From assembly GCA_003648575.1 (NCBI GenBank), contig QMPN01000024.1, positions 1-21,388 of the forward strand: a DNA stretch of 21,388 bases. The letters run 5' to 3'. Origin of the DNA: Bacteroidota bacterium (GTDB taxonomy: Bacteria > Bacteroidota > Bacteroidia > Bacteroidales > B18-G4). The position numbers and the translations under genes were made by a program. Positions 1 to 8,158 of the stretch are shown here, piece by piece. Numbering within the stretch: position 1 is the stretch's first letter; each line of letters opens with the position of its first letter. Below the pieces are notes generated by a model. That model worked only from the letters and a program-made list of their open reading frames with translations. It was not told the origin of the DNA and ran no database searches.

Positions 1-591
1 ATGAATATATTTCTTAGAGCAAAACACTGGCAGCTTTTCATCCTCCATTTCGCCATTCCTTTCGTATTATACTTTATAGCAATTGCTTTCATGATCGGGA
101 TAGCAATCAGGAATCATGGCCATGATCCTTATATTGGCCTCAGGTTTATACCGGTTTTTATCATACTCGGACTTATTTCTGCCATTGTCAAGTATGGCTG
201 GACCTGGGCTGCCGGGATCATCCTCAATGACCGACTTCCTGAGGAATTAAAACTTAACACAGTATTTTTCAAGATCTGTTTCTTTTATCCCATTGTCTAT
301 TTACCACTCTTCGGTCTTCTCATGTATACGCAATTTCATGATGGAATTGAAGCATTCCCATTTACTTTTTTGTTGATAATCCCTTTCCACCTCCTGGCGA
401 TATTCTGCAGTTTTTATTGCATGTATTTTGTAGCAAGGGTGCTAAAAACCACTGAATATCAAAGATATACTACAGTGTCAGATTATATTGCAGAGATTAT
501 CATGATCTGGTTCTATTTCGTTGGCATCTGGATCCTTCAACCAAAGATCAATAAAATGATAGATAAGCCTGATAATCAAGAGGTTTTATAA
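1..591 (+). CDS. Conserved small integral membrane protein, function unknown
   Basis: A 196-residue hydrophobic protein with about five predicted membrane segments (near residues 12-34, 47-70, 88-108, 119-146 and 163-181) and a short polar C-terminal tail. The N-terminus MNIFLRAKHWQLFILHF resembles the start of a family of uncharacterised Bacteroidota membrane proteins, so the ATG at the window edge is probably the true start, although the upstream context is cut off. No catalytic motif, metal site or transporter signature is visible. The gene is followed by a G-poor heptamer tract and a hairpin (645-663) before rplS, which has its own promoter, so the two are not clearly an operon. I cannot assign a function. 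Confidence 0.7.
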   Translation: MNIFLRAKHWQLFILHFAIPFVLYFIAIAFMIGIAIRNHGHDPYIGLRFIPVFIILGLISAIVKYGWTWAAGIILNDRLPEELKLNTVFFKICFFYPIVYLPLFGLLMYTQFHDGIEAFPFTFLLIIPFHLLAIFCSFYCMYFVARVLKTTEYQRYTTVSDYIAEIIMIWFYFVGIWILQPKINKMIDKPDNQEVL

Positions 592-614
592 CTAATCCTT
601 CAATCAAAAATCAA

Positions 615-642
615 TCCAACACCCAACACCCAGAACCCAACA
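615..642. repeat. Tandem heptamer tract (four CCCAACA-like units)
   Basis: Four consecutive 7-bp units, TCCAACA, CCCAACA, CCCAGAA and CCCAACA, in a stretch almost free of G. The complementary strand carries three GGG runs and one GG run with regular 4-nt loops, so it could fold as a two-tetrad G-quadruplex. It lies between the membrane-protein gene and the rplS promoter. No coding role is apparent. Confidence 0.6.
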
Positions 643-644
643 CT

Positions 645-663
645 CTTTTTGCTCTGCAAAAAG
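645..663. repeat. Perfect 8-bp hairpin upstream of rplS
   Basis: CTTTTTGC and GCAAAAAG form a perfect 8-bp stem around a TCT loop. It lies 54 bp after the upstream gene and 12 bp before the rplS -33 box. No U-tract follows it on the plus strand, so it is a weak terminator candidate at best; it may mark the 3' end of the upstream transcript. Confidence 0.4.
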
Positions 664-674
664 GCGAAAAACAT

Positions 675-705
675 TTTGTTATTAAATAAAAGACTCGTAT
701 TTTTG
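675..705 (+). promoter_or_regulatory. rplS promoter (Bacteroidota -33/-7 type)
   Basis: TTTG at 675-678, a 19-bp spacer and TATTTTTG at 698-705 match the Bacteroides primary-sigma consensus TTTG/TAnnTTTG exactly. Transcription would begin near 712, about 28 nt before the rplS ATG. Confidence 0.8.
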
Positions 706-739
706 CAGCCGTTTTTCAAGATAGATTAATACACGCAAG

Positions 740-1093
740 ATGAGCAAGACAGCATTACTACAATACGTAGAAGACCAGATAGAAGTAAAAGATTTTCCTG
801 CCTTTAAAGCAGGTGATACGATTACTGTTACCTATAAGATCAAAGAAGGTGACAAAGAACGTTTACAAAATTTCCAGGGCGTGGTTTTACAGCGCGTTGG
901 CGGTGGCCCAACTGAAACCTTTACAGTAAGGAAAATTTCAGGTGGAGTCGGCGTTGAAAGAATTTTCCCTATTTCTTCTCCCTTTATCGATGAGATAAAA
1001 GTGAATAAAAGGGGTGTTGTCCGCAGGGCACGCATCTTCTATCTCCGTGAACTTAAAGGTAAGAAAGCAAGGATCAAAGAAAAGAGATTCTAA
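740..1093 (+). CDS. rplS: 50S ribosomal protein L19
   Basis: L19 is a large-subunit protein near the inter-subunit bridge that contacts 23S rRNA and L14. The 117-residue product has the usual length and the family core: [16 protein letters not shown] near residues 23-38, [12 protein letters not shown] near 45-56, [19 protein letters not shown] near 59-77, and the basic end [23 protein letters not shown]. The ATG at 740 follows a strong promoter and begins [13 protein letters not shown], as expected for the family. The gene stands alone, without the rpsP-rimM-trmD neighbours typical of Proteobacteria and Firmicutes, and ends in an intrinsic terminator. Identification is secure. Confidence 0.97.
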   Translation: MSKTALLQYVEDQIEVKDFPAFKAGDTITVTYKIKEGDKERLQNFQGVVLQRVGGGPTETFTVRKISGGVGVERIFPISSPFIDEIKVNKRGVVRRARIFYLRELKGKKARIKEKRF

Positions 1094-1115
1094 AGAAAAA
1101 CAGGATAAAAATGAG

Positions 1116-1143
1116 AAGCCCCGTTATTTAGCGGGGTTTTTTT
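1116..1143 (+). terminator. Intrinsic terminator of rplS
   Basis: CCCCG (1119-1123) pairs with CGGGG (1132-1136), extended by AAG/TTT, around an 8-nt loop and followed by a run of seven T. It overlaps the stop region of the convergent rlmB gene. The opposite strand lacks a good T-run. Confidence 0.9.
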
Positions 1144-1879
1144 ATGCCTTGCGCTGCCGTAGAGCCTCAAACAGCATCACCCCGGCTGCCACCGAAACAT
1201 TCAGTGAGCCGATCCTGCCTTGCTGCGGTATCTTAACAAGGCTGTCGCTGAGCTTTAATAAGCCTTCAGAAACCCCGGTATCTTCCGAGCCTATCACAAT
1301 AGCCAGTGGAACATCCATATCCTCTTCATCATAGAAAGTGCTTCCCTTTTCTGTGGCAGCAACGACTTTCAGACCGCTATCCTTCAGATACTTAACGGAA
1401 TCAGTCAATTTGTCGGTCCGGCAAACCGGAATAATATTCAATGCGCCCGCAGATGTTTTCATGGCATCCTCATTGATGGCTGCCGCGCCTTTCGATGGTA
1501 TCACAATGGCATCTACACCCGAGCATTCAGCCGTACGTGCAATAGCACCGAAATTTCTAACATCAGTAATATGATCGAGGATGAGTACCAGCGGCGTCTT
1601 TCCACGCTCATAAACGCCAGGCATCACCTGGTCCAGCTTATGGTAGGATATCTGTGAAAAGAATGCAATGATTCCCTGATGATTCTTTCGTGTGACCCTG
1701 TTAAGTCGGTCCAGGGGAACGATTTGCAAAGGAATATCCAAATCCCTGATTTTGTCCATTAACTCACGGAACAAATCCCCTCTTAAGCCTTTTTGTAACA
1801 GTATCTTATCAACCTCCTTACCGGCATCGAGTGCCTCCATTACAGGTCGTATTCCGAATATCATCTGGTCTTTTTTCAT
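1142..1879 (-). CDS. rlmB: 23S rRNA (guanosine-2'-O-)-methyltransferase RlmB, TrmH/SpoU family
   Basis: An SPOUT-class enzyme that uses S-adenosylmethionine to 2'-O-methylate a guanosine of 23S rRNA (G2251 in E. coli). The 245-residue product has the N-terminal L30e-like RNA-binding domain (residues 4-75, starting MIFGIRPVMEAL) and a C-terminal SpoU methyltransferase domain. The three knot motifs are intact: DHITDVRNFGAIARTA (102-117), IVIGSEDTGVS (194-204) and IPQQGRIGSLNVSVA (217-231). The frame is open up to an ATG at 1915, but a well-formed promoter occupies 1897-1926, so the start at 1879 (MKKDQMIFG), which also fits the family N-terminus, is chosen. It is convergent with rplS and divergent from the C1 protease. 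Confidence 0.92.
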   Translation of the reverse strand: MKKDQMIFGIRPVMEALDAGKEVDKILLQKGLRGDLFRELMDKIRDLDIPLQIVPLDRLNRVTRKNHQGIIAFFSQISYHKLDQVMPGVYERGKTPLVLILDHITDVRNFGAIARTAECSGVDAIVIPSKGAAAINEDAMKTSAGALNIIPVCRTDKLTDSVKYLKDSGLKVVAATEKGSTFYDEEDMDVPLAIVIGSEDTGVSEGLLKLSDSLVKIPQQGRIGSLNVSVAAGVMLFEALRQRKA

Positions 1880-1896
1880 CACAATAATTATATCAC

Positions 1897-1926
1897 CAAA
1901 GATAAAAAATACCACAATGTGTGCAA
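1897..1926 (-). promoter_or_regulatory. rlmB promoter
   Basis: Read on the minus strand: TTG at 1926-1924, a 19-bp spacer and TATCTTTG at 1904-1897 (perfect TAnnTTTG). Transcription would start near 1890, about 11 nt before the ATG at 1879, which rules out the longer reading frame start at 1915. Confidence 0.75.
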
Positions 1927-2056
1927 CCTTTTATATAGAGGCCTTGTCTATAATGATGAGCAATCGTTACAAAAGCTTTGGAAAACACCCGGTTCGAACA
2001 TCTTGATAAGTCTTGTAATTTACATCCAACCTTTTCAAACCGTTTTTCAAGGCTTT

Positions 2057-2087
2057 TTTTTTAATATAGATAAACTCTATATCTTTA
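2057..2087 (+). promoter_or_regulatory. Probable promoter of the C1 protease gene
   Basis: TTTT at 2057-2060, a 19-bp spacer and TATCTTTA at 2080-2087, one mismatch from TAnnTTTG. The predicted start near 2094 leaves a leader of about 21 nt. Confidence 0.5.
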
Positions 2088-2114
2088 CACTTTCAAACAA
2101 CAAAAAACCACATC

Positions 2115-3725
2115 ATGAAAAAGCTGACCCTTCTCTTACTGTTATGTTTACCAGTAGCATTGTTTGCACAGATACCTGAAACCTTCGACCTGCGCGACTA
2201 CAACGGCAATAATTATGTAACATCTGTTAAATCGCAACAGGGCGGCACCTGCTGGACACATGGTGCCTATGCTGCCATGGAAGGCAATATGTTAATGAAC
2301 GGTGCCTGGGCAGCAGCCGGGGAGACAGGAGAGCCTGCCCTGGCAGAATATCACCTCGATTGGTGGAATGGCTTTAACCAGCACAATAACGATGATACAG
2401 ATCCTCCTACCGGAGGTGGACTCGAAGTTCACATGGGAGGCGATTACAGGGTTACTTCTGCATATCTTTCAAGACTTGAAGGCGCTGTTAGGGAAATCGA
2501 TGGACAATCCTATAGCAGCCCGCCAGAGCGCTACAATGACAGCTATCATTACTTCTATTCAGAGGATATTATATGGATGATTGCAGGTGAGAATTTAGAA
2601 AATATAGATGTGATCAAACAATCAATCATAGATTACGGTGTGCTTGGCACCTGCATGTGCTACAGCGGCTCTTATATTAATGCGCAATTTGAACATTATC
2701 AGCCTCCTCAAACCAATGATGACCCTAACCATGCGGTAGCAATTATAGGCTGGGATGATAACCGCGATACACAGGCCCCCGAGCCGGGAGCATGGCTGGT
2801 GAAGAATTCATGGGGTAGTGGCTGGGGAAACAGTGGCTATTTCTGGATCTCATATTACGATAAGCATGCTTGTCAGAACCCTGAGATGGGTGCCATTTCT
2901 TTCCAGAAGACCGGTCCTCTGCAATACGACCGTGCCTATTTCCACGACTATCATGGCTGGCGTGACAACAAAACCGGGACTACCGAAGCATTTAATGCCT
3001 TCGTTTCTGATGCAGATGAATCCATTACTGCTGTCAGTTTCTTTACGGCTGTAAATGATGTAAATTACACAGTAAAGATCTACGACGAGTTTTCAGGCGG
3101 AGTCTTAAGCGGTGAGCTGACCAGCCAATCGGATTTTGTTGAGTTATCGGGCCTTCATACAATTGCTTTAGATGTTGAAATTCCGTTATCGCCAGGAGAT
3201 GATTTTTATATTTACCTTATGCTTGATGGTGGAGGGCATCCCTACGACAGAACCAGCATTGTGCCGGTTTTACTGGGTGCCGATTCCAGAACCCTGGTTG
3301 AGTCCGCTGCAAATGAGGGTGAAAGCTATTATATGACTGCCAAGGGTTGGGAAGATTTCTATAATTACGATGATCCTTCGGGATATCTCAATACTGGAAA
3401 CTTCTGTATTAAAGCCCTTTGTGTCTTAGATCCTGTTAGTATAGATGAATCAGGTGAAAACCTGGGATTCAATCTAAAACAGAATGCACCCAACCCATTC
3501 AGTTCTTCCACCAACATTGCTTATACATTAAATCAAAATGCTGATGTGAAACTCTATATTCTTGACCTGAATGGAAGGATCATAGAGAAACTGGCCGATA
3601 GCTATCAGCAAGCCGGTGATCATCAGATCAGCTGGGACGCAGAAAACCTTGAAAATGGTATATATATATACAAACTGGTCGTGAATGGAAAGACTTCATC
3701 CAACAGGATGATACTGTTGAGATAA
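2115..3725 (+). CDS. Secreted papain-like (C1) cysteine protease with lectin-like domain and type IX sorting domain
   Basis: An exported endopeptidase. Residues 1-18 are a signal peptide ending in LFA-Q. The papain-fold catalytic domain spans about 22-265, with catalytic Cys46 in [10 protein letters not shown], His206 in [13 protein letters not shown] and Asn231 in [12 protein letters not shown]. Residues 270-440 look like the beta-rich lectin-like domain often fused to bacterial C1 peptidases. Residues 452-536 are a type A C-terminal sorting domain (TIGR04183-like): [10 protein letters not shown], then [12 protein letters not shown] and a closing RMILLR. The protein should therefore cross the outer membrane through the type IX system and be released or anchored to A-LPS. 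Only about 27 residues separate the signal peptide from Cys46, so there is no classical I29 pro-region. The gene is monocistronic and convergent with the GWxTD lipoprotein gene, with 2 bp between their ends. Confidence 0.92.
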   Translation: MKKLTLLLLLCLPVALFAQIPETFDLRDYNGNNYVTSVKSQQGGTCWTHGAYAAMEGNMLMNGAWAAAGETGEPALAEYHLDWWNGFNQHNNDDTDPPTGGGLEVHMGGDYRVTSAYLSRLEGAVREIDGQSYSSPPERYNDSYHYFYSEDIIWMIAGENLENIDVIKQSIIDYGVLGTCMCYSGSYINAQFEHYQPPQTNDDPNHAVAIIGWDDNRDTQAPEPGAWLVKNSWGSGWGNSGYFWISYYDKHACQNPEMGAISFQKTGPLQYDRAYFHDYHGWRDNKTGTTEAFNAFVSDADESITAVSFFTAVNDVNYTVKIYDEFSGGVLSGELTSQSDFVELSGLHTIALDVEIPLSPGDDFYIYLMLDGGGHPYDRTSIVPVLLGADSRTLVESAANEGESYYMTAKGWEDFYNYDDPSGYLNTGNFCIKALCVLDPVSIDESGENLGFNLKQNAPNPFSSSTNIAYTLNQNADVKLYILDLNGRIIEKLADSYQQAGDHQISWDAENLENGIYIYKLVVNGKTSSNRMILLR

Positions 3726-3733
3726 GCTTATCT
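3720..3733. repeat. 14-bp palindrome spanning two convergent stop codons
   Basis: AGATAAGCTTATCT is a perfect palindrome. It holds the TAA of the C1 protease (3723-3725) and the complementary TTA of the GWxTD gene (3728-3730); both proteins end in Arg-stop. No T-run follows on either strand, so it is not a typical terminator. Confidence 0.6.
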
Positions 3734-4963
3734 TCTCCAGGTACTCACAATGTTATACCATTTTTCTTTGTATGAAGGTGATTTGATGAGACTGTAATCA
3801 TTCTCACTGAAAGGGTTGATGACCTTTACAAACTGCAAACGGATAGAATTCTTATTCCCTTTCTCGCCATAAAGCCATTCTTCTATATCCTCACCACGAT
3901 ACACGATCCTTGGCGGGCCGTAAACAATATACATCAGGCCACGGTCCGTCTTCCAGCCTTCATGATAAGAAGTAAAATATTGATTGGCATCTACAACCCT
4001 GCCGTAATACTTTTGTATCATGGCTCTTGCGCGTGTCGGATTGCCGGCATTATTGAGCCAGAAATTATCAATAGCAAGTTTTACATCAACTGCATCCTGC
4101 ATTTCCCTGAACTCAGCTACAGTTGTTATATAACGCAGAGGATCAAGCATCTGACTGGAACTCTGAACCTGAGGAAAGCCAGGATCAAACCTGAAGATCG
4201 TATACCCACCCCTTTTGTTGCTGTCAGTCTGGAAGTGATAAAAACCTTTTTCAGGCAAATGAAAAAGTGCTGTACTTCCATCCCTGGCTTCAATAACAAA
4301 TACACTATCAGCTCCATATTCGAAATTCGTCTCTGTCTCCTCCAGAAATGGTGGTAATGCAAGCGGAAAATCACGTTTATAATAACGTACATAAACACTA
4401 TGCGCAGTCTTATCTGTCAGTTCAAATGAATAATCATCCTCTCCACTAACATTCTTCGTGAACATAAGGTCGCCATCCGCGTCCTTTAGCAAATAATGAT
4501 CTGAAGAAGCGGGGCTTGAATTATCCAGCCAAAGATAGTTACGCACAACATCTACCCTGTTCAAGTCAACCAGCTCAAGTTTGAGAATAAACTTATTGGA
4601 GGATGGATACCTGATCTTAAAGGAAATCATAGTGTCGATCAGCATCAGGTTGCTGTCAGTGATGAGAATGCCGGCACTATCGAGAATTTGCTTAGAATCA
4701 TAGTTCTCAAACATCTCATACCTGAGCAAGGCATCCCGGTGAGTTTTTCCGGTATTTTCATCGAAAGCAGATACCATATCACTCATCAGTATGGGAACGA
4801 ATACAGAAACTGATTGATCATCCGTATTGAAAGCCACTGCATCCAGGCGGGTGAAAAGCGTATTGTCGTACTGGCCTGAAAGGTTATAAAGGCTTAACTT
4901 ATTCAGGCTGGAACATGCTGTAAAAGAAAGTATTAAAAGGATGCTTATCAGTCGTATTTTCAT
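3728..4963 (-). CDS. GWxTD domain-containing lipoprotein
   Basis: A 411-residue envelope protein of unknown function. The N-terminus MKIRLISILLILSFTACSS is a lipoprotein signal with Cys17 as the likely lipidation site. The C-terminal part carries the family-defining motif GWKTDRGLMYIVYGPP at about 336-351, followed by EEWLYG near 361-366; the middle is beta-rich without recognisable catalytic residues. GWxTD proteins occur in Bacteroidota and some other phyla, and no biochemical role is known to me. Its ATG overlaps the rmuC stop by 4 bp (ATGA at 4960-4963), so translation is probably coupled to rmuC. The membership call is secure; the role is not. Confidence 0.85.
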   Translation of the reverse strand: MKIRLISILLILSFTACSSLNKLSLYNLSGQYDNTLFTRLDAVAFNTDDQSVSVFVPILMSDMVSAFDENTGKTHRDALLRYEMFENYDSKQILDSAGILITDSNLMLIDTMISFKIRYPSSNKFILKLELVDLNRVDVVRNYLWLDNSSPASSDHYLLKDADGDLMFTKNVSGEDDYSFELTDKTAHSVYVRYYKRDFPLALPPFLEETETNFEYGADSVFVIEARDGSTALFHLPEKGFYHFQTDSNKRGGYTIFRFDPGFPQVQSSSQMLDPLRYITTVAEFREMQDAVDVKLAIDNFWLNNAGNPTRARAMIQKYYGRVVDANQYFTSYHEGWKTDRGLMYIVYGPPRIVYRGEDIEEWLYGEKGNKNSIRLQFVKVINPFSENDYSLIKSPSYKEKWYNIVSTWRR

Positions 4964-6288
4964 GAGTCGTCCTCATCTTCCTGACTACCTTCCGGCAGGA
5001 AATCCTGAGGGATGTCTTTCGCAGTTTTGGCGCCGAGTTTTCTCAGTTTCTCAACCTTGCCAATGATATTTCCCCTGCCGGATACTAATTTGTTGTGGGC
5101 GTCATCATAGTTTTTTTGTGCACGGGAAAGTTGTTTTCCTAAATTTTCCAGGTCATCGAGGAAAGCAACGAACTTATCATACAGTTTTCCTCCTTCACTT
5201 GCGATCTCAATGGCATTACGTGTTTGTTTCTCATGCTTCCAGATCGACCCTACCGTCATCATGGTAGCCAGAAGCGTTGTTGGACTGACAATCACAATCT
5301 TCCGGTCCCAGGCAAAGGAGAAAAGATCCGTTTGTTCCTGTACTGCAAGGCTGAATGCTGATTCAAGTGGCAGGAAGAGTAATACGAAATCGGGAGAATC
5401 CAGTTTTTCTGTCAGCTGGTAATTTTTTTCAGCCAGCTCTTTAACATGTTCCCTGACGGAATGTACATGGGCTTTGATAAATCTGGTTTTATCGTCGTCT
5501 TCTTCTGCACTGATAAATGATTCATAGGCAGTTAAAGACACCTTGGAATCGATAATGATGTGTTTCTCCTCCGGCAGTTTGATCACGACATCGGGCCTTA
5601 GCAGTTCGTTCTTATCATTTCTGTACGACTCCTGTACGACGTACTCCTCCCCTTTTATGAGGCCGGAACGTTCCAGCAACCTCTCCAGTACCATCTCACC
5701 CCAGTTTCCCTGCTTTTTACTGTCCGATTTAAGAGCACGTGTCAGGTTATTGGCTTCTTCACTAATCTTTCGGTTCAGATCAACCAGCTTCTCTATCTCC
5801 ACCTTCAGGCCTGAACGTTGCTCCAGACCCTTTTCGTAGGTCTCGCTGACAGTCTTTTCAAATGCTTTTATCTTCTCTTTTAATGGGTCAACGATCTCAT
5901 TGATACTTTTGCGGTTACTTTCTGAAAAGTCGGATGTATTTTGCTTCAATATTTTGCTTGCAACATTTTCAAATTCCAGCTTGAACTTGTCCTGCAGGTT
6001 TTCCAGTTCTTTACGGTATGAGTCGAATTTCTCCTGCAATGAATTCTCCCGCTCGCCGGCAACTGCAAGCTTTTGGCTCAGTTCTGAAACTTTCCGTCGC
6101 TCTTCTTCAAGGCTTTTATTTGTATGCTCGAGGCTAATCGTTGCAGATGCCAGCCGGTCTTTGTTTATTTCAAGTTCTTTTTCAATGCTGTTGCGCTCTG
6201 CAGCGGCCCTGATACGGGCGTAAAACCAGGCAATTGCCGCACCAAGCAACAAAGCTGATCCTGAAACAATATATATCGTACTCTCCAT
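4960..6288 (-). CDS. rmuC: RmuC family protein (putative recombination-limiting nuclease)
   Basis: RmuC limits inversion at short inverted repeats in E. coli and has a PD-(D/E)XK-like nuclease core. The 442-residue product has an N-terminal membrane anchor (about 4-24), a long charged coiled coil (about 25-195) and the RmuC domain (about 200-420), with GNWGEMVLERLLE, RPDVVIKLPEEKHIIIDSKVSL-type segments (here the D and DSK residues fit the nuclease core), and IVSPTTLLATM. The frame extends upstream to 6330, but the ATG at 6288 (MESTIYIVSG) places the anchor at the N-terminus as in the family and lies just after a -7-like TACTTTTA (6303-6296, minus). It is the first gene of a two-gene operon with the GWxTD lipoprotein and divergent from the TonB_C gene. 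Confidence 0.9.
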   Translation of the reverse strand: MESTIYIVSGSALLLGAAIAWFYARIRAAAERNSIEKELEINKDRLASATISLEHTNKSLEEERRKVSELSQKLAVAGERENSLQEKFDSYRKELENLQDKFKLEFENVASKILKQNTSDFSESNRKSINEIVDPLKEKIKAFEKTVSETYEKGLEQRSGLKVEIEKLVDLNRKISEEANNLTRALKSDSKKQGNWGEMVLERLLERSGLIKGEEYVVQESYRNDKNELLRPDVVIKLPEEKHIIIDSKVSLTAYESFISAEEDDDKTRFIKAHVHSVREHVKELAEKNYQLTEKLDSPDFVLLFLPLESAFSLAVQEQTDLFSFAWDRKIVIVSPTTLLATMMTVGSIWKHEKQTRNAIEIASEGGKLYDKFVAFLDDLENLGKQLSRAQKNYDDAHNKLVSGRGNIIGKVEKLRKLGAKTAKDIPQDFLPEGSQEDEDDS

Positions 6289-6315
6289 GGAAATGTAAAA
6301 GTAGGAAAAAATGCT

Positions 6316-6323
6316 TATTTTTG
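6316..6323 (+). promoter_or_regulatory. -7 box for the TonB_C/phosphoesterase operon
   Basis: TATTTTTG at 6316-6323 is a perfect TAnnTTTG and would start transcription near 6330, about 24 nt before the ATG at 6354. No good TTTG lies 19 bp upstream. It sits 12 bp from the oppositely oriented rmuC -7-like box, so the two promoters share a 65-bp gap. Confidence 0.5.
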
Positions 6324-6353
6324 AGTACACTCGTCCATATTAATACAAGGACA

Positions 6354-7166
6354 ATGAAATGGCTTAAATTTTTGATTCTTTCTTTTTTGGCAATCTTTCT
6401 GCTGGGTTTTTCGACTTTTGCCCAGATGGACACGCCACCCATGCCCTACGGAGGGAGCAGCTGGATGAAGGAATTTATCTGCACTGAGATGAATTATCCG
6501 GAAGAAGCGATGGAAAAGAAGGTGGAAGGAAACGTAGTAATGCTCATCACGGTATTACAGAATGGTGAGACTACGAATTATCGTATTCTCGAAGGACTCA
6601 CTCCCGAGCTGGATGCTGAGGCCCTGCGGATCTGTAAGCTGCTTCTCTTCTATCCGGCAGTAAAATCGAGTAATCATATCATCGAGGATGTTAAGATACC
6701 GGTGAAATTCAACATTAAGAAGTATAAGCGAAATTGTAAGCAAAAGGGACTTGACGCCTATGAAGCATATGCAGGCCCTATTGACAGCAGCCTCGCAGTT
6801 TACCCTACAAAAGCCCTCGATCAGGCACCAAAACCTGTTTTCACAGACCCGAAGATGGACTTTGGAAAGTTCATTACTGAAAATATGAAATACCCGGAAT
6901 TAGCTTATACTCAAAACATTTCAGGCAGTGTAAAACTCAGCTTCATTGTTGAAACAAGCGGACATATTTCCAACCTCGTCATTGACAAACCACTGGGAGG
7001 TGGGTGTACCGAAGAAGCCATTCATCTGCTGAAGCAAGTGTACTGGAGCCCGGGAATACTTAAAGGTAAGGCCGTACGTACATTTCTTTCTGCCGGAATT
7101 TCTTTCAGCCTCGATAGTGATTCGAACCACCACTACATTCCCAATAACAATAATACTACCATGTAG
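6354..7166 (+). CDS. Exported protein with two tandem TonB C-terminal-like domains
   Basis: A 270-residue protein with a signal peptide (1-24, ending in TFA-Q) and two copies of a TonB_C-like fold: copy 1 at about 38-118 (MNYPEEAMEKKVEGNVVMLI, then LRICKLLLFYPA) and copy 2 at about 168-253 (MKYPELAYTQNISGSVKLSF, then EAIHLLKQVYWSPG). In TonB proper this domain binds the TonB box of outer-membrane receptors. Here the N-terminal hydrophobic stretch looks cleavable and there is no Pro-rich periplasmic spanner, so ExbB/D-powered energy transduction is unlikely; a periplasmic binding or adaptor role is more plausible. The frame runs back to 6234, but that start lies inside rmuC and the signal peptide begins at 6354. 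The next gene follows after 3 bp, probably in the same transcript. Confidence 0.82.
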   Translation: MKWLKFLILSFLAIFLLGFSTFAQMDTPPMPYGGSSWMKEFICTEMNYPEEAMEKKVEGNVVMLITVLQNGETTNYRILEGLTPELDAEALRICKLLLFYPAVKSSNHIIEDVKIPVKFNIKKYKRNCKQKGLDAYEAYAGPIDSSLAVYPTKALDQAPKPVFTDPKMDFGKFITENMKYPELAYTQNISGSVKLSFIVETSGHISNLVIDKPLGGGCTEEAIHLLKQVYWSPGILKGKAVRTFLSAGISFSLDSDSNHHYIPNNNNTTM

Positions 7167-7169
7167 CTT

Positions 7170-7670
7170 ATGATGCGTATCGGACTATTATCTGACACCC
7201 ACAGCTGGATATACCCCGGTATTTTCGATTTTTTTGCAGACTGCGATGAGATCTGGCATGCCGGGGATATTGGCAACGTCAGTACTTACGACGAGCTGGA
7301 AGCATTTAAAAGTATGCGTGCTGTTTATGGAAATATCGATGGCCAGGATGTTCGTATCCTATGCCCGGAGGTACAGATATTCAGCTGTGAAGGCAAGAAA
7401 GTGTTGATAAAACACATCGGTGGTTACCCCGGCCGCTACGATAATAGTGTGCGCGAACTTCTCAGCAGGGAAAAACCGGATCTATTTATTTCCGGGCATT
7501 CACATATCCTGAAGGTGATGTATGATGATAAACGAAAGCTGATGCACATGAACCCGGGCTCTGCAGGAAGGTATGGGCTGCATCAAAAGATAACATGCCT
7601 GCGCTTCACCATCGATGGCAGGACTATAAAAGACCTGGAAATACTGGAAAAGGATAAAAATAAGGTCTGA
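7170..7670 (+). CDS. Metallophosphoesterase, YfcE/MJ0936 family
   Basis: A 166-residue calcineurin-like phosphodiesterase of the short YfcE type. The metal ligands are all visible: Asp9 and His11 in LLSDTHS, Asp33 in HAGDIGN, Asn55 in VYGNIDG, His82 in KHIGGYPG, and His110 and His112 in SGHSH. Family members hydrolyse phosphodiesters in vitro, with physiological substrates mostly unknown. There is no signal peptide, so it is cytoplasmic. The start is one of two adjacent ATGs (7170 and 7173), 3 bp after the TonB_C gene stop. The 3' end is 3 bp from the convergent DUF4293 gene. Confidence 0.92.
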   Translation: MMRIGLLSDTHSWIYPGIFDFFADCDEIWHAGDIGNVSTYDELEAFKSMRAVYGNIDGQDVRILCPEVQIFSCEGKKVLIKHIGGYPGRYDNSVRELLSREKPDLFISGHSHILKVMYDDKRKLMHMNPGSAGRYGLHQKITCLRFTIDGRTIKDLEILEKDKNKV

Positions 7671-7673
7671 CCA

Positions 7674-8141
7674 CTACCTGAGCCTGTCGGCTGCACGGAT
7701 CAGCTTCTCATCTTTGATAATAAACCGGAGTGCCAGGATCAGGAACAATACCGAAGCGATCGACAAATAAATGCCGGGCTCATTGATATAATCTGCATAA
7801 GTTTCAGTGATAGTTTCCAATTCAGGCACATAATAGAAAAAGATAAGTGCCAGGTACACAATGCTCAGAAGCAGATCGAACCTGATCAGTCGTTTTTGTA
7901 CCAGCCGCCGCTTATATATAAATATGGTCACGAAAGCCAGGAAGCCTATCAGGCCCGGGAATACGGTTAATAATATGGTGTTTGGCCAAATTGCGTCATA
8001 TTGGAATTGCTCTTGTACACCAAAAACACCGAGTTTGATCACATAAAGATCACCCCAGAAACTGGCAATGGGGAAAAAATAGTTTGCAAGGCTGATTGCA
8101 AATACCAGAAATAGAAATAATGATTGTATACGCTGTATCAT
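7674..8141 (-). CDS. DUF4293 family four-helix membrane protein
   Basis: A 155-residue protein with four predicted membrane helices (near 5-26, 44-64, 78-98 and 115-140) and a basic C-terminal tail ending in DRLR. The N-terminus MIQRIQSLFLFLVF and overall pattern match the Bacteroidota-specific DUF4293 family, which has no known function and is commonly found beside rho, as here. The frame opens at 8159, but that ATG falls in the gene's own -7 box (8166-8159, minus), so 8141 is taken as the start. It is divergent from rho. Confidence 0.88.
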   Translation of the reverse strand: MIQRIQSLFLFLVFAISLANYFFPIASFWGDLYVIKLGVFGVQEQFQYDAIWPNTILLTVFPGLIGFLAFVTIFIYKRRLVQKRLIRFDLLLSIVYLALIFFYYVPELETITETYADYINEPGIYLSIASVLFLILALRFIIKDEKLIRAADRLR

Positions 8142-8158
8142 CTGAAAAATAATTTCCA

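Noticed and set aside
1014..1574. Plus-strand frames opposite rlmB
   Set aside because: Shadows of rlmB; the rplS terminator lies in the first one and no family motif is seen.
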